NCBI GenBank assembly: GCA_041395625.1
Contig: JAWLAE010000008.1
Location: 1-64,000 of the forward strand
Reading direction: 5' to 3'
From: CADEED01 sp041395625
GTDB taxonomy: Bacteria > Pseudomonadota > Gammaproteobacteria > Steroidobacterales > Steroidobacteraceae
Length of the DNA: 64,000 nucleotides
Below, in pieces: positions 33,329-42,187 of the stretch. Every line of letters begins with the position of its first letter. Within the stretch, counting starts at the first letter, position 1. Under the pieces are notes generated by a model. The model did not search any database. It was not told where the DNA came from and saw only the letters and a list, made by a program, of their open reading frames with translations. Both the position numbers and the translations under genes were made by a program.

Positions 33329-35556
33329 GCCCTTTCCCTCCAAAGCTCGACTCTACGCTCCCGCGGTGCCTGCGTCCGCGTGCTGTCCACCAGCGGCAGC
33401 ACGACTCGCACCTCGGCGCCGACACCATCAGGGCGATTGTCGGCCTCGATCCGGCCCCCATGTTCTTCGATGATTTTCTTGACGATCGCCAATCCAAGTC
33501 CAGTGCCACGTGGCTTGCTGGTGACATAAGGATCGAATATCCGACCCAGCAACTCGGGTTTGAAACCCGGCCCATTGTCCGCAACCGTTAGCGTAGCGCA
33601 TTCGACCTTGCCGATAGCCTCGCGACGCGTCGCAATATGGATACGGCCAGCCGCTACGCCATCGAGTGCCTCACGGGCATTGGTGATCAGATTGTTGAGA
33701 ATCTGCCGCACGCGCCCGCGATCGGCTTCGATCGACTCGAGCGACGGATCGAGCGCGAGCTCGATCAGCGGCCCACCGTCCTGGGTGCGATACAGCTCGG
33801 CCACTTCGGCAACCAGCTGGTTCAGGTTGAACGGTGCGACGCGCATGTCGGGCGCGCGCGCATAGTCGCTGAAAGCGTTGACCATCGCCTTCATCGCTTC
33901 GACCTGCTGCACGATGGTATGGGTGGCGCGATCGAGCACCTGGGCGTCCTCACCGGTCATCTGCTCGAGATAGCGGCGTCGCAGCCGCTCGGCCGACAAT
34001 TGAATCGGCGTCAGCGGGTTCTTGATCTCATGCGCCAGGCGGCGCGCGACCTCGGCCCAGGCCGAATCGCGTTGCGCCTGTAGCAGCGCCGTGATGTCAT
34101 CGAACACCAGCACGTAGCCGCGATCATCGCGCTCGTCCGCCGGCACCTGCGTGCAGGCACATACGAGCACCCGACCGCCAGCTTCCGGACCGAGCTCGAT
34201 CTGCTCGCGCCACTCGGCGCGCCCGGCCGTGAGCCGCTCGGCGACGGCCTTGACGAACTGCTCGAGCCGCGGGCTCGTCGCACCCAGCGCCGCCAGCGGC
34301 TGACCCGTCGCACTCGACAGGTCGGCGCCCAGAATGGTGCTGGCGGCCGCGTTGGCGCTGCGCACGTTCAACTCGTGGTCGAGGGCGAGCACACCATTGG
34401 AAAGCCGCGCCAGAATGATCGACAAACGCTCGCGCTCACGTTCCACCGCCTGCTTGCTGCGTTCGGTCTCCTCGCGGGCACGGCGCAAACGCTTGGTCAT
34501 GTCATTGAACGAGTGGACCAGGAAGCCCATCTCGTCGCGCGAGGGCAGCGGCAGACGCGTACCGAAATCGCCTTTGCCCACCGCGCGGGTGCCGGCGATC
34601 AGATCCTGAACTGGCCGGGTGAGACGCTGTGCGAAGAACAGCGCGCCGTAGATCGCGGTCAGCATCGCGAGCAACAACACGAGGGTCAGCGTGAGCCGGA
34701 AACTGTACTTGAGCGGTTCGCGCAATGCGGCCAGATCGCCGTGCTGGGAGTACGACCGCTGGACCGCCTCGGTCAACTGCGCCACCTGGCGCGGCACCGA
34801 GTAGGTAGCCACCACGTAGCGCCCGCTAGCGCGGCCGGTGGGATTGTCGACCGGCGACGCCGTGCGGATCACGTAATCGCCACCCGACAGCAGATCGAGA
34901 CTGGCGTAAGCCCGACCCTCCGACACTTCGCGCAGCAATTCGGCGGGCGGCTGCGCGGGCAGCACTTCGCCGCCCGACGCAGTGGTCGCCGCGACTATCT
35001 GTCCCAGCGGTCCGAACACCACGATTTCTAGCGCGCCGCCGGCGCGCTGCTCGGCGTCGATCGCACGCACCACGTCGGCGCGCGACTTGTTAGTCAGGAG
35101 GCCGGCGAGCTGATCGGTGCGCCGCGCATATTCACGGGTCCGCACCTGCAGCGCCGATTTCGACAGTTCCAACGCGTCGGCCAGACCCTGCTTGATCTCG
35201 ACCCGGAACCAGCTGTCGATGCCGCGATTGAGGAACTCGAGCGAAAACATGTAGACGATCAGTAGCGGCGCGATCACCAGCGCACCGAAGGTGACGACGG
35301 TGCGCGCAGTCATGCGCGAACCGGGCACATGCGCGCGGTAGTCGCGGATCAACTGCGAGATCTTGCGCGCCAGCAATACGGACACGATCGCGACCGCGCC
35401 GAGGTTGATCAGGAGGATCCACGGCCGCATGCGGCCGAACTGCGCCGAGTTCTGCACCGTCAACGCCAGCAGCACCAGGATGCCAGTTACCAGACTCGCC
35501 CACAGGACGATCAGTCCGACGGTGCCGAGACGTCTGGCTACTGCGGCAACGACCAT
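33325..35556 (-). CDS. ntrY: NtrY-like sensor histidine kinase
   Basis: The 743-residue membrane kinase (ATG 35556; a GTG three codons earlier is possible) has N-terminal helices (about 10-70 and 85-105), an extracytoplasmic sensing region, another helix near 290, a HAMP domain (FAQRLTRPVQDLIAGTRAVG), a PAS domain (LALDHELNVRSANAAAS) and a HisKA/HATPase module. The phospho-acceptor His is in RRLAHEIKNPLTPIQLSAE, and NLITNAREAL, DNGPGF and GTGLGLAI are the N, G1 and G2 boxes. NtrYX systems regulate nitrogen, redox or envelope functions. It overlaps the DUF4390 gene by 19 bases, so it is part of the rsmB-DUF4390-ntrY-ntrX transcript. Confidence 0.93.
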   Translation of the reverse strand: MVVAAVARRLGTVGLIVLWASLVTGILVLLALTVQNSAQFGRMRPWILLINLGAVAIVSVLLARKISQLIRDYRAHVPGSRMTARTVVTFGALVIAPLLIVYMFSLEFLNRGIDSWFRVEIKQGLADALELSKSALQVRTREYARRTDQLAGLLTNKSRADVVRAIDAEQRAGGALEIVVFGPLGQIVAATTASGGEVLPAQPPAELLREVSEGRAYASLDLLSGGDYVIRTASPVDNPTGRASGRYVVATYSVPRQVAQLTEAVQRSYSQHGDLAALREPLKYSFRLTLTLVLLLAMLTAIYGALFFAQRLTRPVQDLIAGTRAVGKGDFGTRLPLPSRDEMGFLVHSFNDMTKRLRRAREETERSKQAVERERERLSIILARLSNGVLALDHELNVRSANAAASTILGADLSSATGQPLAALGATSPRLEQFVKAVAERLTAGRAEWREQIELGPEAGGRVLVCACTQVPADERDDRGYVLVFDDITALLQAQRDSAWAEVARRLAHEIKNPLTPIQLSAERLRRRYLEQMTGEDAQVLDRATHTIVQQVEAMKAMVNAFSDYARAPDMRVAPFNLNQLVAEVAELYRTQDGGPLIELALDPSLESIEADRGRVRQILNNLITNAREALDGVAAGRIHIATRREAIGKVECATLTVADNGPGFKPELLGRIFDPYVTSKPRGTGLGLAIVKKIIEEHGGRIEADNRPDGVGAEVRVVLPLVDSTRTQAPRERRVELWRERA

Positions 35557-36131
35557 GAGTACCACGCGCTCTCGCGGTGCCAGTCATTGCTCCAGAACAA
35601 AACGGCTCGCAAGGCATCGGCGAGCCGCCCACGCCTGACACCGGCACGTACGCTGATGCGATAGCGCGCATCGTCGGCCAACTGCGAGCGAATGATGATC
35701 GGCCAAGCCTCGACTTTGCCGAGCGCCGCCAGTGCCGCCTCCAGCGTGGCGTAGCTCTGTGGTTCACCGTCGGGCGCGTCGCGCACGCGATAGCGATCGC
35801 TCACCGTGTGATACTGCAACTCGCGCCGCAGCGTGAGCGATGCGACGTCGCTGTCGAGCCAGTAACGCCGCTCCCGCGTTACAACCACATCCAGGTCGAA
35901 GCTCAGCGTTAACCCGTCGCGCAGCGCCGCAACGATGGCGTCGTTGGCCGGGTAGATAACCCGGGCAAACAACTCGTACACACCATTGTCCACATTGATA
36001 TAGGCCGAGCGCACGTCCAGCGTGCCATCGAGCGCGTCCGCGCGCGTCAGCGCGCCGGCACCGATCGCGACGACGGCGAACAGCGTCACCGCGGCGCTAC
36101 CGCGTCTTTTTGCAACCTGGGACGTCGTCAT
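35538..36131 (-). CDS. DUF4390 protein
   Basis: The 197-residue exported protein has an N-terminal hydrophobic segment (VTLFAVVAIGAGALTRADA, likely signal) and the DUF4390 core: VRSAYINVDNGVYELFARVIYP, ALRDGLTLSFDLDVVVTRERRYW, LQYHTVSDRYRV and a final FWSNDWHRESAWYSWSLP. This family almost always lies next to ntrYX and rsmB in gammaproteobacteria, but its function is not established. It follows rsmB by 15 bases. Confidence 0.88.
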   Translation of the reverse strand: MTTSQVAKRRGSAAVTLFAVVAIGAGALTRADALDGTLDVRSAYINVDNGVYELFARVIYPANDAIVAALRDGLTLSFDLDVVVTRERRYWLDSDVASLTLRRELQYHTVSDRYRVRDAPDGEPQSYATLEAALAALGKVEAWPIIIRSQLADDARYRISVRAGVRRGRLADALRAVLFWSNDWHRESAWYSWSLPQ

Positions 36132-36146
36132 GATAATCCGGGCCGT

Positions 36147-37586
36147 TCAGTCCATGGCGCCTAGGCAAGCATAATAGAACCCGTCGCAGCCTGCGCCCTG
36201 TCCCGGCAAAAGCTGCCAGCCGACCGGCCGAATCAAGAGGCCCGGTGGTTGCGGGACAGCGTCCGGCCACGGCAACGCGCGCGCGCGCGGTTCGTTCGCC
36301 AGGAACTCGCGCACGAGTTGTTCGTTCTCGGCTGGCAGGACGGAGCAGGTGCAGTACACCAGCCGACCGCCCGGCCGCAGCAGCCGAAACGCCGTCGTCA
36401 GTACCGCGCGCTGCGTGGTTCGAAAGCCATCGATATCCGACGGCCGGCGCAGCAACTTGATATCCGGATGCCGGCGAATGACGCCGGTGGCTGAACACGG
36501 CGCGTCGATCAATACCCGATCGAACGACTGCGGGCGCAGCAGCTCAGACTCGGATTCTGCCGAACGAGTCATGTCAGCCTGCACGCATTCCACACTAACG
36601 AGTCTGCCGCCGGCACTGGCGCGCGCCACGTTCTCCTGCACCAGGCGCAGCCGCACAGGATCGTTGTCGACCGCCACGAGCTGCTCGAGAGCGGGGGTGA
36701 GCTGCGCGATATGCAGTGTCTTGCCGCCGGGTGCTGCACAGGCATCCAGCACCCGCATGCCGGCCTGTGCATCCAGCAAGGGCGCTGCCAACTGCGCTGC
36801 GGCATCCTGCACCGACACGCGCCCGGCCGCGAACCCTGGCAGCACGCCGATCGGCGCCGGGCGTGCCAGCGTCACGGCACCCGGTCGCCAGGCGACCGGC
36901 GTCGCCTCGCGACCGAGCGCGCGCCACTCGATCATGAACTGCTCGGTAGTCAGTTGTGTCAGATCGAGCCGCAGCGTCATCGGCGGATGCTCGTTGTTCG
37001 CCTCGAGCAACGCGGCCAGCTGCTCCGGCCACGCGGCCCGCAACTGCTCGACCAGCCACACAGGATGGGCCGTCTGCCGCGCGATGTCCGCATCACTCAG
37101 CGCCGCACTCACGGGCAGCTGTGAGTTCGCTAACAACTCGGCCCGCTCGGCGACGAAGCGCCGCAGCACCGCATTGACCAGGCCGCTGGCGCGTGCCGCG
37201 CCCACCAGACGACTGGCCTCGACAGCCAGGTGCACGGACGCCTGCACCGGTGAGCGCGAGTACTCGACCTGATGTGCGCCAGTCACGAGCAGTGCGGCCA
37301 GATTCGGCGGCACGCCCGTGATCGGTCGATCGAGCAGCGCGCCCACCGCCGGCAGCAGACGCAGGTACCAGCGCAGTGTGCCGAGCGCAATCGCCTGGAT
37401 CGCCGAGCGATCGACCCGCTCGGCCGTAGCCTGCAGGGCATCGTCGGCCGAGCGGCCCTCGCTGACGACCGCCGCCACCACCTCACTGGCGGCGGCGAGC
37501 GTTGCAGCGCCCGGCGCAGGTGGCCTGTTCGGCCGGTTACCGCCGCGCGCTCCGGGCCGCGCGTTGCCGCGTGACGGGCGCGTCAT
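36147..37586 (-). CDS. rsmB: 16S rRNA m5C967 methyltransferase RsmB
   Basis: The 479-residue protein has an N-terminal NusB-like RNA-binding domain (about 40-170) and a C-terminal methyltransferase. The SAM site is VLDACAAPGGKTLHI, and the two conserved Cys are in DAPCSATGVIRRHPD and VYCTCSVLPAENE (TCS). It methylates C967 of 16S rRNA. ATG 37586 overlaps the fmt stop (ATGA); a longer frame upstream is within fmt and not real. The N-terminus has about 25 extra Arg/Pro-rich residues (RPSRGNARPGARGGNRP) compared with E. coli, perhaps an RNA-binding tail. Confidence 0.95.
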   Translation of the reverse strand: MTRPSRGNARPGARGGNRPNRPPAPGAATLAAASEVVAAVVSEGRSADDALQATAERVDRSAIQAIALGTLRWYLRLLPAVGALLDRPITGVPPNLAALLVTGAHQVEYSRSPVQASVHLAVEASRLVGAARASGLVNAVLRRFVAERAELLANSQLPVSAALSDADIARQTAHPVWLVEQLRAAWPEQLAALLEANNEHPPMTLRLDLTQLTTEQFMIEWRALGREATPVAWRPGAVTLARPAPIGVLPGFAAGRVSVQDAAAQLAAPLLDAQAGMRVLDACAAPGGKTLHIAQLTPALEQLVAVDNDPVRLRLVQENVARASAGGRLVSVECVQADMTRSAESESELLRPQSFDRVLIDAPCSATGVIRRHPDIKLLRRPSDIDGFRTTQRAVLTTAFRLLRPGGRLVYCTCSVLPAENEQLVREFLANEPRARALPWPDAVPQPPGLLIRPVGWQLLPGQGAGCDGFYYACLGAMD

Positions 37587-38542
37587 GTACCCAACCGCGC
37601 GCCGTCGACCGGCCGGGCGTTGACGAAGTCGCGCGCACTGACCGCGCGCTTGCCGGCCCGTTGCAGCGTCTCGATGCCGAGCACGCCCGCCCCGCATGCG
37701 ACCAGCAGCACGTCGCCCCGCAGACCTAACAACTGACCTGGACTCTGCATGACATTGGCCTCGGCGTGTGGCGCGTCGGACTCGGTCACGACTCGTGCGC
37801 GGTGAATACGGAGCAACTCGCCGTGGAGTGTCGTCTCGGCGATCGGCTGCGGGTTGAACGCCCGGATCTGCCGATCGATGGCGCTGGCGCTCGTCTGCCA
37901 GTCGATGCGCGCTTCGGATTTGTCGATCTTGCGAGCATAGCTCACACCCTCGGTCGGCTGCGGCCGAGGCACGAGGGTGCCGGCGAGCAGGCCATCGATC
38001 GTTGCGAGCAGCGCAACAGCACCCAGCTCGGCCAGACGATCCTGCAAATCGCCCGCGGTGTCATGCGGACCGATGGCGATCCGGCGTTCGAGCAACACCG
38101 GCCCGGTATCGAGCCCCTCTTCCAGCTGCATGATGGCCACCCCGGTTTCGCGGTCGCCGGCGAGGATGGCGCGCTGGATCGGTGCGGCGCCACGCCAGCG
38201 CGGCAGCAACGAAGCATGGATATTGAGGCAGCCGCGACGCGGCAGCGCCAGCACCTCCGGCGGCAGTATCAGCCCGTACGCCACCACTACCAGCAGCTCG
38301 GGCCGCCAGTCGACGAGCGCCGCGCGCCCCTCGTCGGTCTTGAGCGTCGCCGGCTGCGCCACGGGCAGCCCTGACTGCAGCGCGTACGCCTTGACGGCCG
38401 AGGCGCGCAGCGCCCGCCCGCGCCCCGCCGGCCGGTCAGGCTGCGTCAGCACCCCGACCACCTGCGCGCGCGACGCTAACAACTCGCGCAGTGCCGGAAC
38501 GGCGAACTGCGGCGTGCCGGCAAAGACTATGCGAATACTCAG
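37583..38542 (-). CDS. fmt: Methionyl-tRNA formyltransferase, apparent CTG start
   Basis: The 319-residue enzyme formylates initiator Met-tRNA. The N-terminal SIRIVFAGTPQFAVPALREL is canonical, as are CLNIHASLLPRWRGAAP (Asn and His of the active site) and EEGLDTGPVL (Asp). The C-terminal OB-like domain is present. No ATG, GTG or TTG exists in frame between this N-terminus and the far upstream ATG at 38818 (inside def). The best start is CTG 38542, which overlaps the def stop as CTGA, a direct analogue of the common ATGA coupling; ATT at 38536 is an alternative. Length from the CTG matches E. coli Fmt. Confidence 0.93.
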   Translation of the reverse strand: MSIRIVFAGTPQFAVPALRELLASRAQVVGVLTQPDRPAGRGRALRASAVKAYALQSGLPVAQPATLKTDEGRAALVDWRPELLVVVAYGLILPPEVLALPRRGCLNIHASLLPRWRGAAPIQRAILAGDRETGVAIMQLEEGLDTGPVLLERRIAIGPHDTAGDLQDRLAELGAVALLATIDGLLAGTLVPRPQPTEGVSYARKIDKSEARIDWQTSASAIDRQIRAFNPQPIAETTLHGELLRIHRARVVTESDAPHAEANVMQSPGQLLGLRGDVLLVACGAGVLGIETLQRAGKRAVSARDFVNARPVDGARLGT

Positions 38543-39087
38543 AGTGCTGGCGCGTCGGTGGTGGCGCGCTCGGGCGCGTCGCGGCTGGCGCGCTCCTTGC
38601 GGTCGCGCTCGAGTTTCTTGCGGATCCGCTGGCGCTTGATGTCCGAGAGATAGTCGACGAACAACTTGCCCTCGAGATGGTCCATCTCGTGCTGCAGACA
38701 GACCGCGGGCAGGCCTTCGAGCTCCAGCTCGAACTCGGCGCCGGTGCGGTCCTGCGCGCGGACGCGGACTTTCGCCGCCCGTTCGACATCGTCGAAAATG
38801 CCGGGCACCGACAGACAACCCTCCTCGAAAGTGGCCACGCCCTCACGCGCCAGGATCTCGGCATTGCAGAAGACGAGCGGCTGGTCCCGGGCTTCGGAGA
38901 CATCGATCACGATCAGACGCTGGTGCACGTCGACCTGCGAGGCGGCGAGCCCGATCCCGGGCGCCGCATACATGGTTTCGAACATGTCGTCGATCAGGCG
39001 CGACAGCCGCCCGTCGAATTCGCGCACGGGCCCGGCCCTGGTCCTGAGACGGGGGTCTGGATACTCAAGAATTTGTAAGTGCGCCAT
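38539..39087 (-). CDS. def: Peptide deformylase
   Basis: The 182-residue metalloenzyme removes the N-formyl group from new proteins. The three signature motifs are present: GIGLAASQV (motif 1), EEGCLSVPG (motif 2, Cys metal ligand) and QHEMDHLEG (motif 3, two His ligands and catalytic Glu). ATG 39087 begins AHLQILEYPDPRLRT, the usual N-terminus. The C-terminus has a charged extension (KKLERDRKERASRDAPER) rather longer than E. coli Def. It leads the def-fmt-rsmB-DUF4390-ntrYX transcript; its promoter lies in the 173-base divergent gap with the LysM gene. Confidence 0.96.
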   Translation of the reverse strand: MAHLQILEYPDPRLRTRAGPVREFDGRLSRLIDDMFETMYAAPGIGLAASQVDVHQRLIVIDVSEARDQPLVFCNAEILAREGVATFEEGCLSVPGIFDDVERAAKVRVRAQDRTGAEFELELEGLPAVCLQHEMDHLEGKLFVDYLSDIKRQRIRKKLERDRKERASRDAPERATTDAPAL

Positions 39088-39260
39088 GATGTTCCGCGAG
39101 ATTGCTGCTAATGTTTGAACATTCGGATGGCTCACCAGGCGTGGCGAGGCGCTATCCTCGTGAACCAGTACACAAACTGGACATTAGGTCGTATGCCCGT
39201 GTGCTGGTTCCGATTATAACAGGGGGGTCGCTTGCCCCACCCAGGCCGGAGGAGCGGTGG

Positions 39261-40490
39261 ATGTCATTGAACTATGAATTTCGCGGTCTGCGCCTGACGC
39301 AGTCCGCCATTGTTGTCGTTGCGGCCGCCTCGCTGGCAGGCTGCGGCGTATTTGGCGGCGGTCGCTCGCAGGAAGCGGCGCCCCCAATGCCAGTTGCCAT
39401 GGAGGACTCTGGACCCCGGGTCGCAGAGCCTGACATGACAGCCACCGAGGCGGCTATCGCCGGCCTGAACGACGAGGCGCAGCCGGTGCAGTCCGCCGAA
39501 TCGATGATTCGCCCGGGCGCCCCGATGAGCTATACGGTGAAGCGCGGCGACACCTTGTGGGATATCTCGTCGCTGTTCCTGCGCGATCCGTGGCTGTGGC
39601 CCGAGATCTGGCAGATCAACCCGCAGGTGGAAAACCCGCACCTGATCTACCCCGGTGACGTGCTGTCGCTGGCGTATGGGGCAGACGGCCGTCCGATCAT
39701 CAGCCTGTCGCAGGCGGGCGGCGCCCGCATGTCGCCGCGGCTGCGCAGCTCGGATCTAGACGGGCCGATCGCCACCATCCCTTACAGCGCCATCGCAGCC
39801 TTCCTGGCGCGTCCGTCCGTGATCTCGGCCGAGCAGCTGAAGACCGCGCCGCACGTGCTCGCGTTCCGCGATGGGCACATGGTCGGCGGCTCCGATCATG
39901 AAATCTACGTGCGCGACCTGCGCGGCCCCGAGCGCAGTCGCTACAACGTCGTGCACATCAGCGATGCGCTGCGCGATCCGGAAAATGGTGATGTCGTCGG
40001 CTACATGGGCATCTACGCGGCCACGGCGGTCGTCACCAAGACCGGCAATCCGGCCAAGGCGATGCTCACTGACACGGCCCGCGAAACGCTGCAGGGCGAT
40101 CGCCTGATCGCCAACGACCTCACGCCACCGATGAACTTCCAGCCGCGCTCCCCGGGCCGCGCGGTCACCGGGCAGATCATCTCGGTGGTCGACGGGGTCC
40201 AGCTGATTGGCCAGTACCAGATCGTGGTCATCAACCGTGGCGCACGGCATGGCATCGAGTCCGGCCATGTGTTGGCCGTCGACCAAGCCGGCGAAGTCGT
40301 ACGCGACAACTTCGGCAAGCGCAGCTTCCTCGGCGTCAAGACCGGCTCGGCCTTCTCGCCGAAGGTGCGGTTGCCGAACGAACGCGCAGGCACGATGTTG
40401 GTGTTCCGCGTCTACGATCGCATCAGCTATGGGCTGATCGTCTCCGCGGAGAACGCCATTCGAGTTGCAGACTACGTCCGCAACCCCTAG
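39261..40490 (+). CDS. LysM-domain lipoprotein
   Basis: The 409-residue protein starts at ATG 39261 with GGAGGAG upstream. A lipobox (AAASLAGCG, lipid Cys near 31) marks it as a lipoprotein. The LysM peptidoglycan-binding domain (about 90-140: YTVKRGDTLWDISSLFL to NPHLIYPGDVLSL) is followed by about 260 residues of uncharacterised, beta-rich sequence. In gammaproteobacteria this gene (YgaU/COG1652-like) habitually sits divergent to def and upstream of dprA, as here. The probable role is in the cell wall; exact function unknown. The terminator at 40515-40542 follows. Confidence 0.9.
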   Translation: MSLNYEFRGLRLTQSAIVVVAAASLAGCGVFGGGRSQEAAPPMPVAMEDSGPRVAEPDMTATEAAIAGLNDEAQPVQSAESMIRPGAPMSYTVKRGDTLWDISSLFLRDPWLWPEIWQINPQVENPHLIYPGDVLSLAYGADGRPIISLSQAGGARMSPRLRSSDLDGPIATIPYSAIAAFLARPSVISAEQLKTAPHVLAFRDGHMVGGSDHEIYVRDLRGPERSRYNVVHISDALRDPENGDVVGYMGIYAATAVVTKTGNPAKAMLTDTARETLQGDRLIANDLTPPMNFQPRSPGRAVTGQIISVVDGVQLIGQYQIVVINRGARHGIESGHVLAVDQAGEVVRDNFGKRSFLGVKTGSAFSPKVRLPNERAGTMLVFRVYDRISYGLIVSAENAIRVADYVRNP

Positions 40491-40514
40491 CGCATAACTC
40501 CGCAAGCACCGCAG

Positions 40515-40542
40515 AAAGAGCCGACCATGGGGTCGGCTCTTT
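40515..40542 (+). terminator. Rho-independent-like hairpin after the LysM gene
   Basis: Perfect 12-bp stem AAAGAGCCGACC (40515-40526) and GGTCGGCTCTTT (40531-40542) with loop ATGG, followed by CGTTCT. The T-run is the end of the stem (TTT), so it is only moderately strong, but the A-run at the 5' side makes it suitable for both strands. It ends 17 bases before the dprA start, so dprA may have its own promoter or be read through. Confidence 0.75.
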
Positions 40543-40559
40543 CGTTCTATGCTGCTGCG

Positions 40560-41678
40560 ATGTCCGACAGCCCTGCGCTTTGGGCACGCGTAGCGCGTGC
40601 TCCCGCCATTCAAGCCGAGCACATCCGCGCGCTGCTGGCCCAGGACGGCAGCCTGCAGGCGCTCGAGCGGCTGCGACGCTCGGCGCTCAGCGCGGCCGGC
40701 TGGCCGCCGGCGGTCATCGCCAGCCTTGCGGCGGTGGATACCGACACGATTGCGGCAGATGTACGCTGGATCGAGCGATATAACTGCACATTACTGGCCT
40801 GCAGCTCGCCTGACTATCCGCCGCAACTGGCCGAACTGCGCGGCGCACCGGCGGTCCTCTTCGTGCGGGGCGATGCCTCGATCCTGCGCCATCCGCAGCT
40901 CGCGATGGTCGGCAGCCGCAATCCCACCGCGGGTGGCCGGTCCACGGCGCGTGACTTCGCGCAGTACTTCGCCCGGGCTGGGCTCGCGATCACCAGCGGT
41001 CTGGCGCTCGGCATCGACGGCGCGTGCCACGAGGGCGCGCTGGCCGCCGACGGCCTCACCCTCGCGGTCTGCGGCCACGGGCTCGATCAGATATACCCGC
41101 CGCAACACGCGGCGCTCGCGGCGCAAATCCTCGCCCATGGCGCGCTCGTATCGGAGTTTGCACCCGGGGTGCCGCCGCTCAAGGCGCACTTTCCACAGCG
41201 CAATCGCATCATCGCGGGCCTCGCGCTCGGCACGCTGGTGGTCGAAGCGGCGCGCGAATCCGGCTCGCTGATCACCGCCCGGCACGCCGGCGAGGCCGGG
41301 CGCGATGTCTTCGCCATCCCGGGGTCCATCCACAACCCGCTGGCGCGCGGTTGCCACCAGCTCATCCGGCAAGGAGCCAAACTGGTCGAGAGCGCCGCAG
41401 ACGTCTTGTCCGAATTGCCATTTCAACTGGAAAAACAAAGGCTTAGTGCGGTGCAACAGCCATCGGTTGCCCCGTCTGCAGGGGCGCCGACGTTGGACAA
41501 CGACTACAAAATCCTGTTAGATGCGCTCGCCTTCGAGCCCGTGACGGTCGACACGCTGGTCGAGCGTACGGAATTCCCGAGCGAATCTGTTGCTTCCATG
41601 CTGCTGATCCTCGAACTCGAGGGTCTGGTGCAGCCACAGCCGGGCGGTCGTTACAGCCTTAGCCAGCCGAGAACATGA
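40560..41678 (+). CDS. dprA: DNA processing protein DprA
   Basis: The 372-residue protein loads RecA on incoming single-stranded DNA during transformation. An N-terminal SAM-like region is followed by the Rossmann DNA-binding domain with VGSRNPTAGG (about 114-123), SGLALGIDGACHEGAL and FPQRNRIIAGLA, GSLITARHA and AIPGSIHNPLARG. A C-terminal winged-helix domain (DALAFEPVTVDTLVERT) is present. I chose ATG 40560; the ATG at 40527 is the loop of the terminator hairpin and would give a non-homologous extension. The stop overlaps smg (ATGA). Confidence 0.95.
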   Translation: MSDSPALWARVARAPAIQAEHIRALLAQDGSLQALERLRRSALSAAGWPPAVIASLAAVDTDTIAADVRWIERYNCTLLACSSPDYPPQLAELRGAPAVLFVRGDASILRHPQLAMVGSRNPTAGGRSTARDFAQYFARAGLAITSGLALGIDGACHEGALAADGLTLAVCGHGLDQIYPPQHAALAAQILAHGALVSEFAPGVPPLKAHFPQRNRIIAGLALGTLVVEAARESGSLITARHAGEAGRDVFAIPGSIHNPLARGCHQLIRQGAKLVESAADVLSELPFQLEKQRLSAVQQPSVAPSAGAPTLDNDYKILLDALAFEPVTVDTLVERTEFPSESVASMLLILELEGLVQPQPGGRYSLSQPRT

Positions 41679-42166
41679 ACGGAAGCGTCGTAGACATCCT
41701 TATTTACGTGTTCGATCAGTACATGCTGACCGACCACGAAGAAGTGCCGGAGCGGGACACGCTAGCCGAGGATCTCGAGCGGGCGGGTTTTGGTCGGGCC
41801 GATGTCGAACGGGCGCTCGACTGGCTCGCCGACCTGGCCGGTGAGCGCCACCGGGCGGCGGTCGCCAGCGACCTGACGGACGACGAAGCCATACCTTCGA
41901 TCCGCATCTATGTGCCAGCGGAGCTCGAGCGGATCAGCACCGAATGTCGCGGCTATCTGCTGGGCCTCGAAGAACAAGGCATCCTGTCGCCGTCGCAACG
42001 CGAGATCGTGATCGACCGGCTGATGGCACTCGACATGGACGATGTCGATATCGAACGGCTCAAGTGGCTGGTGCTGATGGTGCTCTCGAGCCAACCCGGA
42101 CAAGAACAGGCCTATGCGCTGATGGAGAACCTGGTGTTCGATGACGAAGATCGAGCGCCGCATTGA
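41675..42166 (+). CDS. smg: Smg family protein (DUF494)
   Basis: The 163-residue protein matches Smg/DUF494, which lies between dprA and topA in most gammaproteobacteria. The N-terminal DILIYVFDQYM and the acidic, helical body (LLGLEEQGILSPSQREIVIDRL, LDMDDVDIERLKWLVLMVL) are diagnostic. It overlaps dprA by 4 bases and is 21 bases before topA. The protein is acidic and cytoplasmic; its function has not been established. Confidence 0.95.
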   Translation: MNGSVVDILIYVFDQYMLTDHEEVPERDTLAEDLERAGFGRADVERALDWLADLAGERHRAAVASDLTDDEAIPSIRIYVPAELERISTECRGYLLGLEEQGILSPSQREIVIDRLMALDMDDVDIERLKWLVLMVLSSQPGQEQAYALMENLVFDDEDRAPH

Positions 42167-42187
42167 AGACAACGAACGACGAGCGCT

